50,271 nucleotides of DNA from Candidatus Omnitrophota bacterium (GTDB taxonomy: Bacteria > Omnitrophota > Gorgyraeia > 1-14-0-20-64-10). The stretch lies in NCBI GenBank assembly GCA_023818695.1, contig JAMWCF010000004.1, forward strand, positions 1-50,271, read 5' to 3'. Shown here piece by piece: positions 17,103 through 26,828 of the stretch. How positions within the stretch are numbered: the first letter of the stretch is position 1; each line of letters opens with the position of its first letter. Below the pieces are notes generated by a model, which made no database searches, was not told the DNA's origin, and worked only from the letters and a program-made list of their open reading frames with translations. The position numbers and the translations under genes were made by a program.

Positions 17103-20100
17103 CTACTGGGATTCGGTCTGGCCGGCGGCGGAAGAAACGGAAAGAGGAACCGGCCTGGCTGAAAGGAAATCCCCCTGGCGGATCGAAAGGCGGTTCTCCA
17201 TTTTCCTGGTGATATAGGCCATCGCCAAACCACTCTGATCGATGTCGCCCAGCTCGACCTCCACCACCTCTTTGCCTCCGGCGCTCAAGCGCATCGCCGA
17301 CCCGGCCTTCGCCCACTCAACATTCTCGACGGAGAGAACCAGGAATCCGAGTTTATCCTCCACGCGATAGACCTTGACCGGAGAAACCGGTCCCTCGGCG
17401 AGGGCGGGTGGCGGTTCCTGCGGCTGGAGCGCAGCCGTTTCCGTGCCAGCCGACGGCCGACTGATGGAGGGGATGGGGGCCGACGGCGGTTCCTGTTCGA
17501 TCGGACGCCTTAACTCCTCGCGCAATCGCTTCAAATCCCGCTCCTTTTCATCCAGCTGTTCCGTTAGGGTCCTGATCCGGTCTTCGTAACCGCTTTTCAC
17601 GGTGTCCCTTTCCTGCAGACTCTGCTGGTAGGCGGCCTGCGCTGTCTGAAGATCTTTCTGGAGCCGATCCAATTCCAGCCGGATGGAACGCTCCTCGGTC
17701 AGGAACTGGTCCTCTCTCCCCTGGGCCTGGATCCGGTACCTCTGGGTCTCGGACTGGGCGTCGGCCAACTCCTTCCGGAGCGCCGTCCTTTCGGACTGCA
17801 TCCTGTCCAGCTGCTCATCCCGTTCTCCCAGCGTCAGCTTGAGGGTGTCCCTCTCCTGCTCCAGCAGACCGATCTGGTCCCGAAGACGACCGGCCTCTTC
17901 CCGGAGCCCACGGAGTTCATTGAGCTGTTCGGATTGGACCCTCTGGCTGATCCTCAACTGTTCCTGGATATCGGCCAAAGTCTGCTGCGTGCTGGTGTAA
18001 TCGGACTTCACCTGCGAAGATGCGGATTTCAGGTCGGCCAGAGAGGAGGTCAGCCGCCGGAGTTCCTCCTCTTTCGCTTCAAGTGTCTGCTTGAGGCGGT
18101 CATTTTCCGTTACCAGCGCGGCCTGCTGCCTCTCCAGGCGCCGGATCTCTTCCTGCTGACCGGCTATCTTCTGCTGGGCATCCGTCGAGAATTTCGAAAG
18201 ATCCGTCGCCTCCCGCTGAAGGGTCTGCTGCAGCTCTTCCAAATGCTGAATCCTCTCCTGCAAATCGGACACATGGGCCTGCGAGGCCTCCAACCGGACC
18301 TCCTGCCTCTCCCGGCTCTGGCTCAATTCGGTATTCAGCTGCCGAACATGGGAAAGAGCCTCCGACAGCTTCAAACGCTCGCTCTTCAACTGCGCCAGTT
18401 GCTGCTGGGCCTGGTCAAGCGCGGTGCTTCGATACGCGGCCTCCTCCTGCTGCGCCTGGATCTTCATCTGGGCCGCTGCCAACCCCTTCTGCGCTTCCAC
18501 CATCTGGGCTTGGATCTTATCGGCCGCCTCCTGCTGCGCCTTCACCTGTTTCTCCAGAAAATCCGCTCTCTGAAGCAGCGTGCCTCTTTCCTCGGATAGG
18601 GCTTCTATCTCCTTCTGCGCGGCCCGGATCGCTTCTTCTCTCGATTGAAGGGTCCCCTTTAACTCATCCAACGTTTTCTGGAGTTCGGCCTCCCGCTGGT
18701 TCAGGCGGACGTTGTTGTCCCGCTCTTGCGCCAGCTGTTTTTCCATCTGGGCAAGGGCGCTGCGCCCCGCCTCAAGCTGGGCGCTTTTTGCCTGCAGCGA
18801 CTCCGTCAGCACCGCTCCCTCCTTCTTCGCCTGGGAAAGCTCCTGGACAATCTCCTTGATCCGGCTGTCCAGCTGGCTCTTCTCCTTCTGCGCCCCTTTT
18901 AGGGAGTTCTCCAACTGGGCGATCTTCCTGGCTGCCTGGGTCGCCTCATCCTCCAACCGGGATTTCATGTTCCGGAAATCATCCAAAGATCTGGAAAGAT
19001 CCCCCTGCGTCTCCTGAAGCTGCTGCTGTAGCTTGGCCTCCTTCTTGGACGCTTCCTCCAAACGGCGGACCAGGGAACCACGCTCTTCCTGGACGCGCTG
19101 AATCTGCTCCTTCAGGCCGACGATGAGATCATGCTGCTCTTCCCTGGCCTTGCCCAGCTCACCAGCCAGCTTCTGGAGCCGATCCAGCTCCTTGGCCTGA
19201 AGGGAGCGCTCCTGCGCCATCAAGGCCAGATCATTCTCGAGAACCGCCGTCGCCTCCTTCTGCTTGCGGCGCTCTTCCCGCTCCGTCTGCAACTGCTGGT
19301 TGGCGGCGGCGAGCTCTTTCGACAGGCGTTCCGCGGTCCTGCCGGCGTTTTCCACCTCCTGTTTCAGCTTCAGCACCGATTCTTCCGACAGCCCGAGCGT
19401 TTTCCTCATCTGGGCAAGATCGGCTTCACGCTGGGCGAGCTCTTTCCGAAGCTGCTCGACCGCCTTCTTCCCCTCCTGGTCCGACTGGGACAGACGGCGG
19501 ATCTCTTCTGACTTCGCCCGGATCTCTTTCTGGTCGATTCTCCCCTGTTCCTCCAGCGCATTCGAAGAGGCGGCAAGAGCCGATAACTCCTTGCGCGCCG
19601 AAGCCAGCTCCGCCTCCATCTGCTGCCGCGTCCTCTTCAAATCGGCATACTCCCGGCGCAGGTTTTCCAACTCGGCGGAAAGAGCCCTGACCTTTTCCTG
19701 TTCCTCTCGCACAGTGGCTTCCAAACGGGCTTCGGACGCTTCCTTGGCTTGCCTGGCCTCTTGAAGTTCTTTGTCGGTCTTCTGAAGCCGCTCCTCCAAA
19801 CGGGAGGCCTGTGTCGAAGCCGCTTCCAGCTCCTTCTCCAGCGCCGCCTTTCTATCCTGGAGCCCCAACACCTCCTTTTTCAGATCGGCCAGAACAAGCT
19901 GCTGCTCTGCCCGCTCCGCCCGAAGATCGTCGTTGAACTGCCTCTGTTTGGCCAGTTCGGCCTCCCGCATTTTCAGATCCTCCGTCAAAACAGCCGCCCG
20001 CCTTTCGAGCTGATCGATGGAAGTGGTGAGATCCCGGTTCCTCTTTTCACTGCTGCGAAGGGATTCCTGCGCGGAACCGAGCTGCTTGCCTAGAACCTGC

Positions 20101-21938
20101 GATGTCTCCCTGAACCGCATTGCCTCTTTTTCCAAAGAGGCGATCCTTTCACTGGCCTTCTTCAGCTCTCCCTGCACACCCGCCAAAAGGGCTTCCTTCT
20201 CCTGCCACTCTTTCTGCAAGTCGGCCAGCTCTTGCTCGACCTCCTCCAAGCGGCCGCGCAGCGTGGACTCCCGCTGGCGGCTTTCCGCCAGTTGCTGCGA
20301 AAGCTCCCTCTCCTTCCGGCGAACCACCTCCAGCTCCTTTTCAAGCTCACCCTGCGTCTCGCGCTTGGATTTCTGAAGTTCCGCAAACGCAATTTCCTTC
20401 TCTCTCAAAGTCGACTGGGTCTCTTTCAGACCCGCTCGCGCGCTCTCCAGCTCTTTTTCCAAGCTGGCTTTACCCGCATCCAACCTTTCAACCTGCCTCT
20501 GAAGAGCCGCCAACTCCGCCCGTTGCTTCTCCCCCTCCCTCGTCAACTCCATGGAAAGGGACTGGAGCCGCTTCAACTCCTCCTCCCTGATTCTTCCCGC
20601 TTCTTCAGCGGCTGCCAGTTTCGTCTCCAGACCGCCTATCCTCTGCTGAAGATCCTTGTTCTGCTTCTGCTCTCTCCACAGCTCATCCCGGGCGGCGCGC
20701 AGGGTCTCGGAAAAGGATTTTGACTCCTCCCTCAACCGGGCGACCGTCTGATCCAGCGTCGCGGAACCCCCTTCCAGATCCTTTAATTCCCGCTCAAGCA
20801 GACCAATCCGGTCCTCCTTTTCCTTCAACTGCTTTTGGAGCGAAGCAACCTGCTTTGTCAGCAATTCCTGGGATGAAACCGCCTGCCTTATCTGATTCGC
20901 CTTCTCCTGCAGCTCTTTCTGAACCGCAGCGTGCTCTTTCCGAAGTTTTTCATACTCCTGATCCCGCTTGGCGAACGATTCCTTTTCCGCGCGCGATCCT
21001 TCCAGGGCGACCGACAACCGCTGTTTCTCCGATTCCGCCGATGCCAACCGCTCCTTCAGATCCAGCTCTGATTTCCGGACGGCTTCCAGCTCACCCGTGA
21101 GAGACCCGATCCTCCTCTGAAGGTCCTGTAGCGCGGCATCATGATCGGATTTGGCCTTCAGGAGATCACCCTGTTCCCGCTGGGCGGCCGCAGCCATCTT
21201 CCGGGAGGCGTCCAGCTCCTGGTTCAAACGAGCGATCTCAAGGCGCAGCGGCTGGGCCGTCTGTTCGGTCTGCGCTCCCGCTGCCCTCGACAAATCCATC
21301 TGTCGGTTCAGGGAAATCAGCTGTTCCTTCAGCTCCTCCTGCGAACGGCGAAGCCGCCGGATCTCTTCCTCCTTCTGTCCGAGCAGAAGCTCCATATCCG
21401 ACGCCGGCGCGGGAGCCGACTCGGACCGGACAGCCGGCTCCCGCGCCGGCGGTTCCGCAGCGGAATCACCCAAAGCAGCGGCGAGGCGGTAAAAATCCAG
21501 GAAAACCTTCTCCCCGGAAAGATTCTGGAAAATCTGGTCCAGAAGAACCGGGAAATCCCCCGCCAACGGGTGTCCCTCGAACTTATCCTCGGCAATCCCC
21601 AGCAAGGGGATGGCCCATCTTCTGGCGTAATTCACCTCTTCGTCGGGGCCGTAATAGTGGACCCGGCTGACCGACGGCTGCTCGGCAAGCTGGATCAGCG
21701 CGGAGGTGAGGGAGCCGTCATCGATCAGAATCCGGGGAAAGAGATTCGCCGCCCTCTGCGCGGCCGGATAGCGGGACAGCGCCGTCTGGCTCACGACGAC
21801 CCACACCCCGGGCTGGGGATTCAGTCCCTCTCTGGCCTGGTCGATAATCTCCTCCTGCGCCCTTGAAAAGGGAACAGGCCCGCACACCGCCATGCTGAAA
21901 ACGACGGTAAAAATAAAAAGCTTGAAGCTGACTTTCAT
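17103..21938 (-). CDS. Giant exported coiled-coil protein (1611 aa)
   Basis: Signal MKVSFKLFIFTVVFSMAVCGPVPFSRAQ; N-terminal globular part; roughly 1200 aa of E/K/Q/L/R heptads; C-terminal small domain VEDKLGFLVLSVENVEWAKAGSAMRL. Confidence 0.92.
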   Translation of the reverse strand: MKVSFKLFIFTVVFSMAVCGPVPFSRAQEEIIDQAREGLNPQPGVWVVVSQTALSRYPAAQRAANLFPRILIDDGSLTSALIQLAEQPSVSRVHYYGPDEEVNYARRWAIPLLGIAEDKFEGHPLAGDFPVLLDQIFQNLSGEKVFLDFYRLAAALGDSAAEPPAREPAVRSESAPAPASDMELLLGQKEEEIRRLRRSQEELKEQLISLNRQMDLSRAAGAQTEQTAQPLRLEIARLNQELDASRKMAAAAQREQGDLLKAKSDHDAALQDLQRRIGSLTGELEAVRKSELDLKERLASAESEKQRLSVALEGSRAEKESFAKRDQEYEKLRKEHAAVQKELQEKANQIRQAVSSQELLTKQVASLQKQLKEKEDRIGLLERELKDLEGGSATLDQTVARLREESKSFSETLRAARDELWREQKQNKDLQQRIGGLETKLAAAEEAGRIREEELKRLQSLSMELTREGEKQRAELAALQRQVERLDAGKASLEKELESARAGLKETQSTLREKEIAFAELQKSKRETQGELEKELEVVRRKERELSQQLAESRQRESTLRGRLEEVEQELADLQKEWQEKEALLAGVQGELKKASERIASLEKEAMRFRETSQVLGKQLGSAQESLRSSEKRNRDLTTSIDQLERRAAVLTEDLKMREAELAKQRQFNDDLRAERAEQQLVLADLKKEVLGLQDRKAALEKELEAASTQASRLEERLQKTDKELQEARQAKEASEARLEATVREEQEKVRALSAELENLRREYADLKRTRQQMEAELASARKELSALAASSNALEEQGRIDQKEIRAKSEEIRRLSQSDQEGKKAVEQLRKELAQREADLAQMRKTLGLSEESVLKLKQEVENAGRTAERLSKELAAANQQLQTEREERRKQKEATAVLENDLALMAQERSLQAKELDRLQKLAGELGKAREEQHDLIVGLKEQIQRVQEERGSLVRRLEEASKKEAKLQQQLQETQGDLSRSLDDFRNMKSRLEDEATQAARKIAQLENSLKGAQKEKSQLDSRIKEIVQELSQAKKEGAVLTESLQAKSAQLEAGRSALAQMEKQLAQERDNNVRLNQREAELQKTLDELKGTLQSREEAIRAAQKEIEALSEERGTLLQRADFLEKQVKAQQEAADKIQAQMVEAQKGLAAAQMKIQAQQEEAAYRSTALDQAQQQLAQLKSERLKLSEALSHVRQLNTELSQSRERQEVRLEASQAHVSDLQERIQHLEELQQTLQREATDLSKFSTDAQQKIAGQQEEIRRLERQQAALVTENDRLKQTLEAKEEELRRLTSSLADLKSASSQVKSDYTSTQQTLADIQEQLRISQRVQSEQLNELRGLREEAGRLRDQIGLLEQERDTLKLTLGERDEQLDRMQSERTALRKELADAQSETQRYRIQAQGREDQFLTEERSIRLELDRLQKDLQTAQAAYQQSLQERDTVKSGYEDRIRTLTEQLDEKERDLKRLREELRRPIEQEPPSAPIPSISRPSAGTETAALQPQEPPPALAEGPVSPVKVYRVEDKLGFLVLSVENVEWAKAGSAMRLSAGGKEVVEVELGDIDQSGLAMAYITRKMENRLSIRQGDFLSARPVPLSVSSAAGQTESQ

Positions 21939-22972
21939 TGTTCTCTCCTGGCACGCTGGGCGTTTAGTTGTTCCGACAAATCGAGGGCAAGCACGAGATC
22001 GGCTATCCGGTTGTTGGCGGCCGCCAGCTCATTCTTCATCCGAGCATACTCATCCTGGCGCTGCTGAAGCTCCCGAGCCAGCTGTTCTTTGGCGTTCACC
22101 GCCTCCTGAAGCTCCCGCTGGAGATGCTCCAACCGCTGCTGGGACTCCGTCTTGAGATCCGCCATCTGGCGCTCCAGCTTATTCATCCCGGATCGCGCGC
22201 TCTTGGCGCTTCGTTCAAAGTGGTTGCGCTCCTCCTCCAGTTTCTCCATTTTGGCTTCCAGGAAATCGAGCCGGTCCTGCAGTTTCTCCTTCTGCCGGAC
22301 GACCGGCTCCGCCTGCCGCCGGGCCTGCTGGACAGCTCTCTCCAAGCTCTTTTTCTCCGACTCCAAACGGCGATTCTCGACATCCAAGGAGGCTACTCGC
22401 TCTTTCAGGCCGGTTATTTCGTTCTGCGCCTCCTGCAAAGAAAGCTCCACCCTGGCCAACTGGCGATTCTTCTCATTCAGGGCCTGGCGTTCCGCTTTCA
22501 ATTCCGCCTGCAGCCCCTTTTGGAACCTCTCGATCCCATCCATACCGCTCTGGATCGCCTGAAGCCGGGCGGTCCGTTCCTGCAACATTCGGATCAATTC
22601 TTCGGGGCTCTTTTTGCCCAACTGGACCGGATCCAGATTGACCGCGCCCGGCCGAACATCCATGCTGGAAAGCTCCAAGCGCGTCCGTTCCAGGTCGCTT
22701 TTCACACGGGCCAGCTCCTGCCGCTGGCCCGCCAACTCCTGCTTCGTCTCTTCCAGCTCCTTTTCGAGATGGTCCCGGCGCTCCTGGACCTTGGCCAGCT
22801 CCTCGCGGATTCCTTTGACCTGCCGCATTTGAGAGGCCAAGGCCTGACGGTCTTGAAGACGGCTCTTTACCGCTTCCGAACGGGAAATTATTTTCCAGGC
22901 GACGCTGGTGAGCAGGACGGCGGCGATGGCGATCAAAAGGTACTTACCCCACAGCCCCCGGGGCTTGGTCAT
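21935..22972 (-). CDS. Membrane-anchored coiled-coil protein
   Basis: MTKPRGLWGKYLLIAIAAVLLTSVAWKII TM anchor then long coiled coil. ATG at 22972 preferred over the listed TTG start at 23008. ATGA overlap with the 1611-aa gene. Confidence 0.85.
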   Translation of the reverse strand: MTKPRGLWGKYLLIAIAAVLLTSVAWKIISRSEAVKSRLQDRQALASQMRQVKGIREELAKVQERRDHLEKELEETKQELAGQRQELARVKSDLERTRLELSSMDVRPGAVNLDPVQLGKKSPEELIRMLQERTARLQAIQSGMDGIERFQKGLQAELKAERQALNEKNRQLARVELSLQEAQNEITGLKERVASLDVENRRLESEKKSLERAVQQARRQAEPVVRQKEKLQDRLDFLEAKMEKLEEERNHFERSAKSARSGMNKLERQMADLKTESQQRLEHLQRELQEAVNAKEQLARELQQRQDEYARMKNELAAANNRIADLVLALDLSEQLNAQRARREQ

Positions 22973-23014
22973 GGACCCTTCCTGTCCCCTCTGTTTTTCT
23001 TCAGGCAAGGATTA

Positions 23015-23291
23015 GAGCCCCTTTCACAACCTGGCGTGAGCCGGGTTGCGTGCGCCAGGCGGCCAGATCCAAGGAACGACGACGAAGGCGTACTCCCTGG
23101 AGCACGTCGAGGAGGAGTGACGCCGGAGATGGCCGCCTGCCGCCGCAACCCGAAGGGCTGGGTTGAAATGCATCGCATCGCTTCGTCGCTCGTCGTCGCC
23201 GTATCTTGGTTCCATGATACGTCTCCTCCTCGCTCCTCGCGCTGCTCGCATTTGAGCCCAGCGCGGCCACGCGAGGTTGTGAAAGGGGCTC
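23015..23291. mobile_element. MITE-like element, ~277 bp, ~24-27 bp terminal inverted repeats, 3-bp TTA target duplication
   Basis: Left TTAGAGCCCCTTTCACAACCTGGCGTG (23012-23038); right CACGCGAGGTTGTGAAAGGGGCTCTTA (23268-23294), inverted with 2 mismatches in 27. Interior also contains inverted arms (GGGTTGCG..CAGGCGGCCA / TGGCCGCCTG..CGCAACCC) and no plausible transposase. Confidence 0.85.
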
Positions 23292-23924
23292 TTATTTTTT
23301 CTTCGTTTTCTTGGTTGTTGCGGCCGGCTTCTCCGGTTGAGCGGCCGGCGGGGATGTCGGCTGCGCCTGCTGCGAGACAGACGTCTCCTCGGCAGGCGGC
23401 TGCGCCGGCGTTTCCGTGGCCGGAGGCGGTTCAGGGGGGGCAGCCGGCTTGAGCCGCCCGGAGAAGGACCAGTCGGTCACTGTGCCGCTGGCATCATGCT
23501 GACTCAAGATGCCGCTCATGGTTTCTCCAAAGAGCTGTCCCTGCCAGAAAACCACGTCTCCCCCCTCCGAAGCGCTCTGCATCGTCTCCCAGACGGGCAC
23601 CCCGCCCTTGATCGAAATGCTGAAATTGGTCGGTTCGTATCCCTTCTTCCCGAACCATTCGGAGCTGATTTTTCCCTTTTCGAAACGGAGGATGTCCGCA
23701 ACGGCCTTTTCCTTTTTGTCGCTCATGGGGGCCAGTTGAATTTCCCACTGGGTGCCGTTCAGGGCTTCGCGGGCCTTCTTCTCCGCTTCCAGGGCCAGCT
23801 CTTCCGGGGTTTTCTGCGGCTTCGCCGTCGTCGGCGCGGGTTTCTTGGCGCTCCAGCCATCCGAAGCCCACAGAAAAACCGCGAGAAAACCGGCCAACCA
23901 CACGAAGGACTTTCTATTCGTCAT
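23292..23924 (-). CDS. Secreted protein with linker-rich C-terminus; shares its central domain with the RAYT fusion
   Basis: Start 23924 after GAGAGAAG: MTNRKSFVWLAGFLAVFLWASDGWSA signal; domain GTQWEIQLAPMSDKKEKAVADILRFEKGKISSEWFGKKGYEPTNFSISIKGGVPVWETMQ...DVVFWQGQLFGETMSGILSQHD. Stop codon lies in the TTA target site of the MITE. Confidence 0.82.
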   Translation of the reverse strand: MTNRKSFVWLAGFLAVFLWASDGWSAKKPAPTTAKPQKTPEELALEAEKKAREALNGTQWEIQLAPMSDKKEKAVADILRFEKGKISSEWFGKKGYEPTNFSISIKGGVPVWETMQSASEGGDVVFWQGQLFGETMSGILSQHDASGTVTDWSFSGRLKPAAPPEPPPATETPAQPPAEETSVSQQAQPTSPPAAQPEKPAATTKKTKKK

Positions 23925-23947
23925 CTTCTCTCTCCGATCTGTCCCGA

Positions 23948-25099
23948 TCATTCTACCAGTTTCTTTTCTGTCTCCAAAGTTTCCCATGACGCGATGTATT
24001 TTCTCACCCAGGAAGCGTCCTGCGCGTGAGGCTTCAACTGAAGGTACTTCCGAAAAAACTGGACCGCTTTTTCGGTATCCGGAATATACTCGGCATAAAT
24101 GACGCCGATGTTGTAATAAGCATCGGCGTCATCGGGCCTGATCTCAACGACCTTCTTGAATTCTTTCAGCGACTTGCCGTACTGTTTCTGCTCCGTCAGC
24201 AAAACGCCCAGGTTGTAATGCATGTCGGCCGTTTCCTTCACCAGCCGCTCATGCTGGCGGGCCAGCTTCGTCACTTCCGAGGGGACCCTGTTTGCCCTCC
24301 TCTCCAGCTCTTCGCTCTCGGCGACGAGGGCGATATAATCTTTTTCGAGCTTCTTGAGCCGGTCCATCAACTTCTGCAGCTGCGCTCTGCCTTTCTCCTC
24401 TTTGTCCGAGACCTCGCGCAGCGCTTTCTCGGCCGCCTTCAGTTCCCTTTCATTTTCCGCTAGCTCTTTTTCCCGCTCAAGCAGTTCCTTCTTCAGCTGC
24501 TGCTCCTTCGCCCCTTTCTGTGCGAGAGTCAGCTGGCGCTGGACCGCATCCCGCTGGGCCGTCAGCTTCTCGTTCATCTCCTTCAGGGAGGCCATCTGGC
24601 TCTCCAGCGGTTCCCTCTGTCCCAACAAGAGTCTGTTTTCGCGAGTCAGCCGCTTGATCACGGCATTCAGGCGCTGTCTTTCCCCCGCCAGAAGCTGGCG
24701 GTCCCCCTGCAGCCCTCTCAACTGCGACGCCAGACTGTCCCGCTCCTCGATCAAAACCTGTTTTGCCTGGTCCCACACCGCCTGTTCCCGCTGCAGCCGG
24801 GCATGCTCTTTCTCCAGATCCGCGTATTTCCGACTCAAGCTGTTGTAATCCTGCTGGAGCAGCTCCCATTGGTGGCCCAGAGAAGCGTACTGCTCCGAGA
24901 GGATCCTCTTGCGCTCTTTGGTCTGGGCCAGCTGGGTGGAGAGATCACCGTTGAGATAAAACAAGACGAAGACCACGCTGATCCACACCAGCGTCCCGGT
25001 CAGGTAAATGATCCTTCTCTTCCAGCTGAACGGCGCGGGAGCGCTTCTGGGCGAAAAGGACGCCGGCTGCGGCGGGGGAGTGGGTATCTCTGTCGTCAA
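23948..25099 (-). CDS. TM-anchored coiled-coil protein with C-terminal TPRs
   Basis: RRIIYLTGTLVWISVVFVLFYLNGDLSTQ TM, coiled coil, then MHYNLGVLLTEQKQYGKSLKEFKKVVEIRPDDADAYYNIGVIYAEY TPRs. Confidence 0.88.
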   Translation of the reverse strand: MTTEIPTPPPQPASFSPRSAPAPFSWKRRIIYLTGTLVWISVVFVLFYLNGDLSTQLAQTKERKRILSEQYASLGHQWELLQQDYNSLSRKYADLEKEHARLQREQAVWDQAKQVLIEERDSLASQLRGLQGDRQLLAGERQRLNAVIKRLTRENRLLLGQREPLESQMASLKEMNEKLTAQRDAVQRQLTLAQKGAKEQQLKKELLEREKELAENERELKAAEKALREVSDKEEKGRAQLQKLMDRLKKLEKDYIALVAESEELERRANRVPSEVTKLARQHERLVKETADMHYNLGVLLTEQKQYGKSLKEFKKVVEIRPDDADAYYNIGVIYAEYIPDTEKAVQFFRKYLQLKPHAQDASWVRKYIASWETLETEKKLVE

Positions 25100-25100
25100 T

Positions 25101-26828
25101 TCAGGACCGTTCCCTCATGCTTTTCCGGAGCCGGAATCTGGGCGGTGACGGCTCTTCTTCCCGCGGTTTTTCCTCCAGCTCTTCGAGGCGGGGATCATCC
25201 TCCCTGATCGGATTATAATCCCGGAAGGACTTGAAAGCCCCGGTCTTCTCGTCCCCGGAAACGAACTCATCCCCGCTGACGATGTGGGGCGTGATGAAAA
25301 CGACGAGCTCCTGGCGAGAATTGTCCCTGTCCCTCTGGCGGAAGAACTCTCCGAATAGCGGAATGCGGCCGAAAAGCGGGACCTGGTCGTTCTCGTATTT
25401 TTTCGTGTCCTGGGCCAATCCCCCCAGAACAACCGTCGTACCATCCTTGACCATCACAAGCGTCTCCGCGGTGGAGGTGCTGACGATCGGGATCTGGTTG
25501 CCAATGGGAGTCGTAAGGGTCCTAACCACGCTGCTGACCTCCGGCTTGATTTTCATGGTGATGTATCCGTCGGAATTGATCGACGGCGTGACGGAAAGCT
25601 GGGTCCCCACATCGATGAACTGCACCTGCTCGGCGGTCGTGCTCGTGGACTGTCCGGTGGTGGTGGTCGTGGTCACGTAGGCCTCCCTCGTCCCCACGAG
25701 GATCTTGGCCTCCTGGTTGTGCACCACGAGCACCCTCGGGGTCGCCACCAGCTTTGTCTGCCCCAGGGTTTCCAGATAGCGTAGCAGCTCGTAGCCGTCG
25801 TTATTCAGGAGGCCCAACGCCAGCTTCCCCCATTTGTTGCCCAGCGGAACCTGGGCGACGGAGGCGGCCGTGGTGGTGGAGGTCTGGCGGAAGTCCGCCA
25901 CTTTGTCGACCCCATGGAACTTGATGTTCCTGAAAACGGCGTCCCAGTCGATGCCGCTGTCCAGATTGTCCGTGAGGTTCACCTGGATGATCTTGGCGTC
26001 GATCAGAACCTCCCGCGTCTTCCGATCCAGCAGGGCGATCATCCTCTCCACATCCTTCATCCGGTCAGGCAGTGTTTTGACGATCAGCTGGTTGCTGCGT
26101 TCGTCCGCCTTGACGAACCCGAGCTTCCGGAGCTCCAGATGGTCCTTCAACCGCTCCTCTATCTGCTTGGCGTTAGCGTACCGAAGATCGAAAACACGGA
26201 TCGTCGCCTGCTTCTCAAGGGTCTCCAACGCGCTCTCGATCCGCTGAAGAGCGGCCGGCGTGTCCATGATGACCACCGTGGCGGAATCCTCATCGACGAG
26301 CAGGCGGCCGATTTCGCTCTTCAGCGCGTCCAGCATGTTGAAAGCCGCCTCCGGCGCGGCGTATTTCAGTCGGAACGTCTGAACCTGCCTCAAGTCCGAG
26401 TATTTCTTTCCGTTGAGGACCTTGTACTCCTCCTCGGACATCACGTGGTAGATGTTCCCCTGCCTCATGTAAGCCAACCCGTTGCTGCGCAGAATCAGCT
26501 CAAACACATCCCGGATCGGCACGTCCGTCAAAGAAAGGGTGACCCGGCCGGTCACCGTCTTGGTCGTCGCCAGGTTGAACCCACCTTTCAGGGCCAGATA
26601 TTTCAGAGCGTCCACGACATCGGTGGATTTGAAATCAAGGGAAACCGGCTCCTCCATGCCCCGGGAAGGTATGGCCGCCGCTTCAGGCGTCACGGCGGCG
26701 AATTGCTGACTCTCCTCTTGAGCGAGAGCCGGAGAAGGGTGCGCGGCGAGGGACGCGAGTAAAAAGGAAAAGGCGGCGACTCCGGCCTTCGCTGTTTTTT
26801 CAATACGACAGACGGATCTCTTTGCCAT
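25101..26828 (-). CDS. Secretin (GspD/PilQ family outer-membrane pore)
   Basis: Signal peptide, STN-like VSLDFKSTDVVDALKYLALKGGFNLATTKTVTGRVTLSLTDVPIRDVFELIL, N-domains, and secretin core LVATPRVLVVHNQEAKILVGTREAYVTT...QLSVTPSINSDGYITMKIKPEVSS...VVLGGLAQDTKK...VPLFGRIPLFGEFFRQRDRDNSRQELVVFITPHIV. Start at MAKRS inferred. Confidence 0.95.
   Translation of the reverse strand: MAKRSVCRIEKTAKAGVAAFSFLLASLAAHPSPALAQEESQQFAAVTPEAAAIPSRGMEEPVSLDFKSTDVVDALKYLALKGGFNLATTKTVTGRVTLSLTDVPIRDVFELILRSNGLAYMRQGNIYHVMSEEEYKVLNGKKYSDLRQVQTFRLKYAAPEAAFNMLDALKSEIGRLLVDEDSATVVIMDTPAALQRIESALETLEKQATIRVFDLRYANAKQIEERLKDHLELRKLGFVKADERSNQLIVKTLPDRMKDVERMIALLDRKTREVLIDAKIIQVNLTDNLDSGIDWDAVFRNIKFHGVDKVADFRQTSTTTAASVAQVPLGNKWGKLALGLLNNDGYELLRYLETLGQTKLVATPRVLVVHNQEAKILVGTREAYVTTTTTTGQSTSTTAEQVQFIDVGTQLSVTPSINSDGYITMKIKPEVSSVVRTLTTPIGNQIPIVSTSTAETLVMVKDGTTVVLGGLAQDTKKYENDQVPLFGRIPLFGEFFRQRDRDNSRQELVVFITPHIVSGDEFVSGDEKTGAFKSFRDYNPIREDDPRLEELEEKPREEEPSPPRFRLRKSMRERS

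Noticed and set aside
17374-21866. Multiple plus-strand L/Q/R-rich ORFs (e.g. 17934-18599, 21141-21866)
   Set aside because: Mirror images of coiled-coil heptad codons of the 1611-aa protein.
23001-23270. Small ORFs within the MITE (75-89 aa, e.g. MRAARGARRRRIMEPRYGDDERRSDAMHF...)
   Set aside because: Confined to the repeat element, no recognisable domain; likely spurious ORFs arising from repeat DNA.
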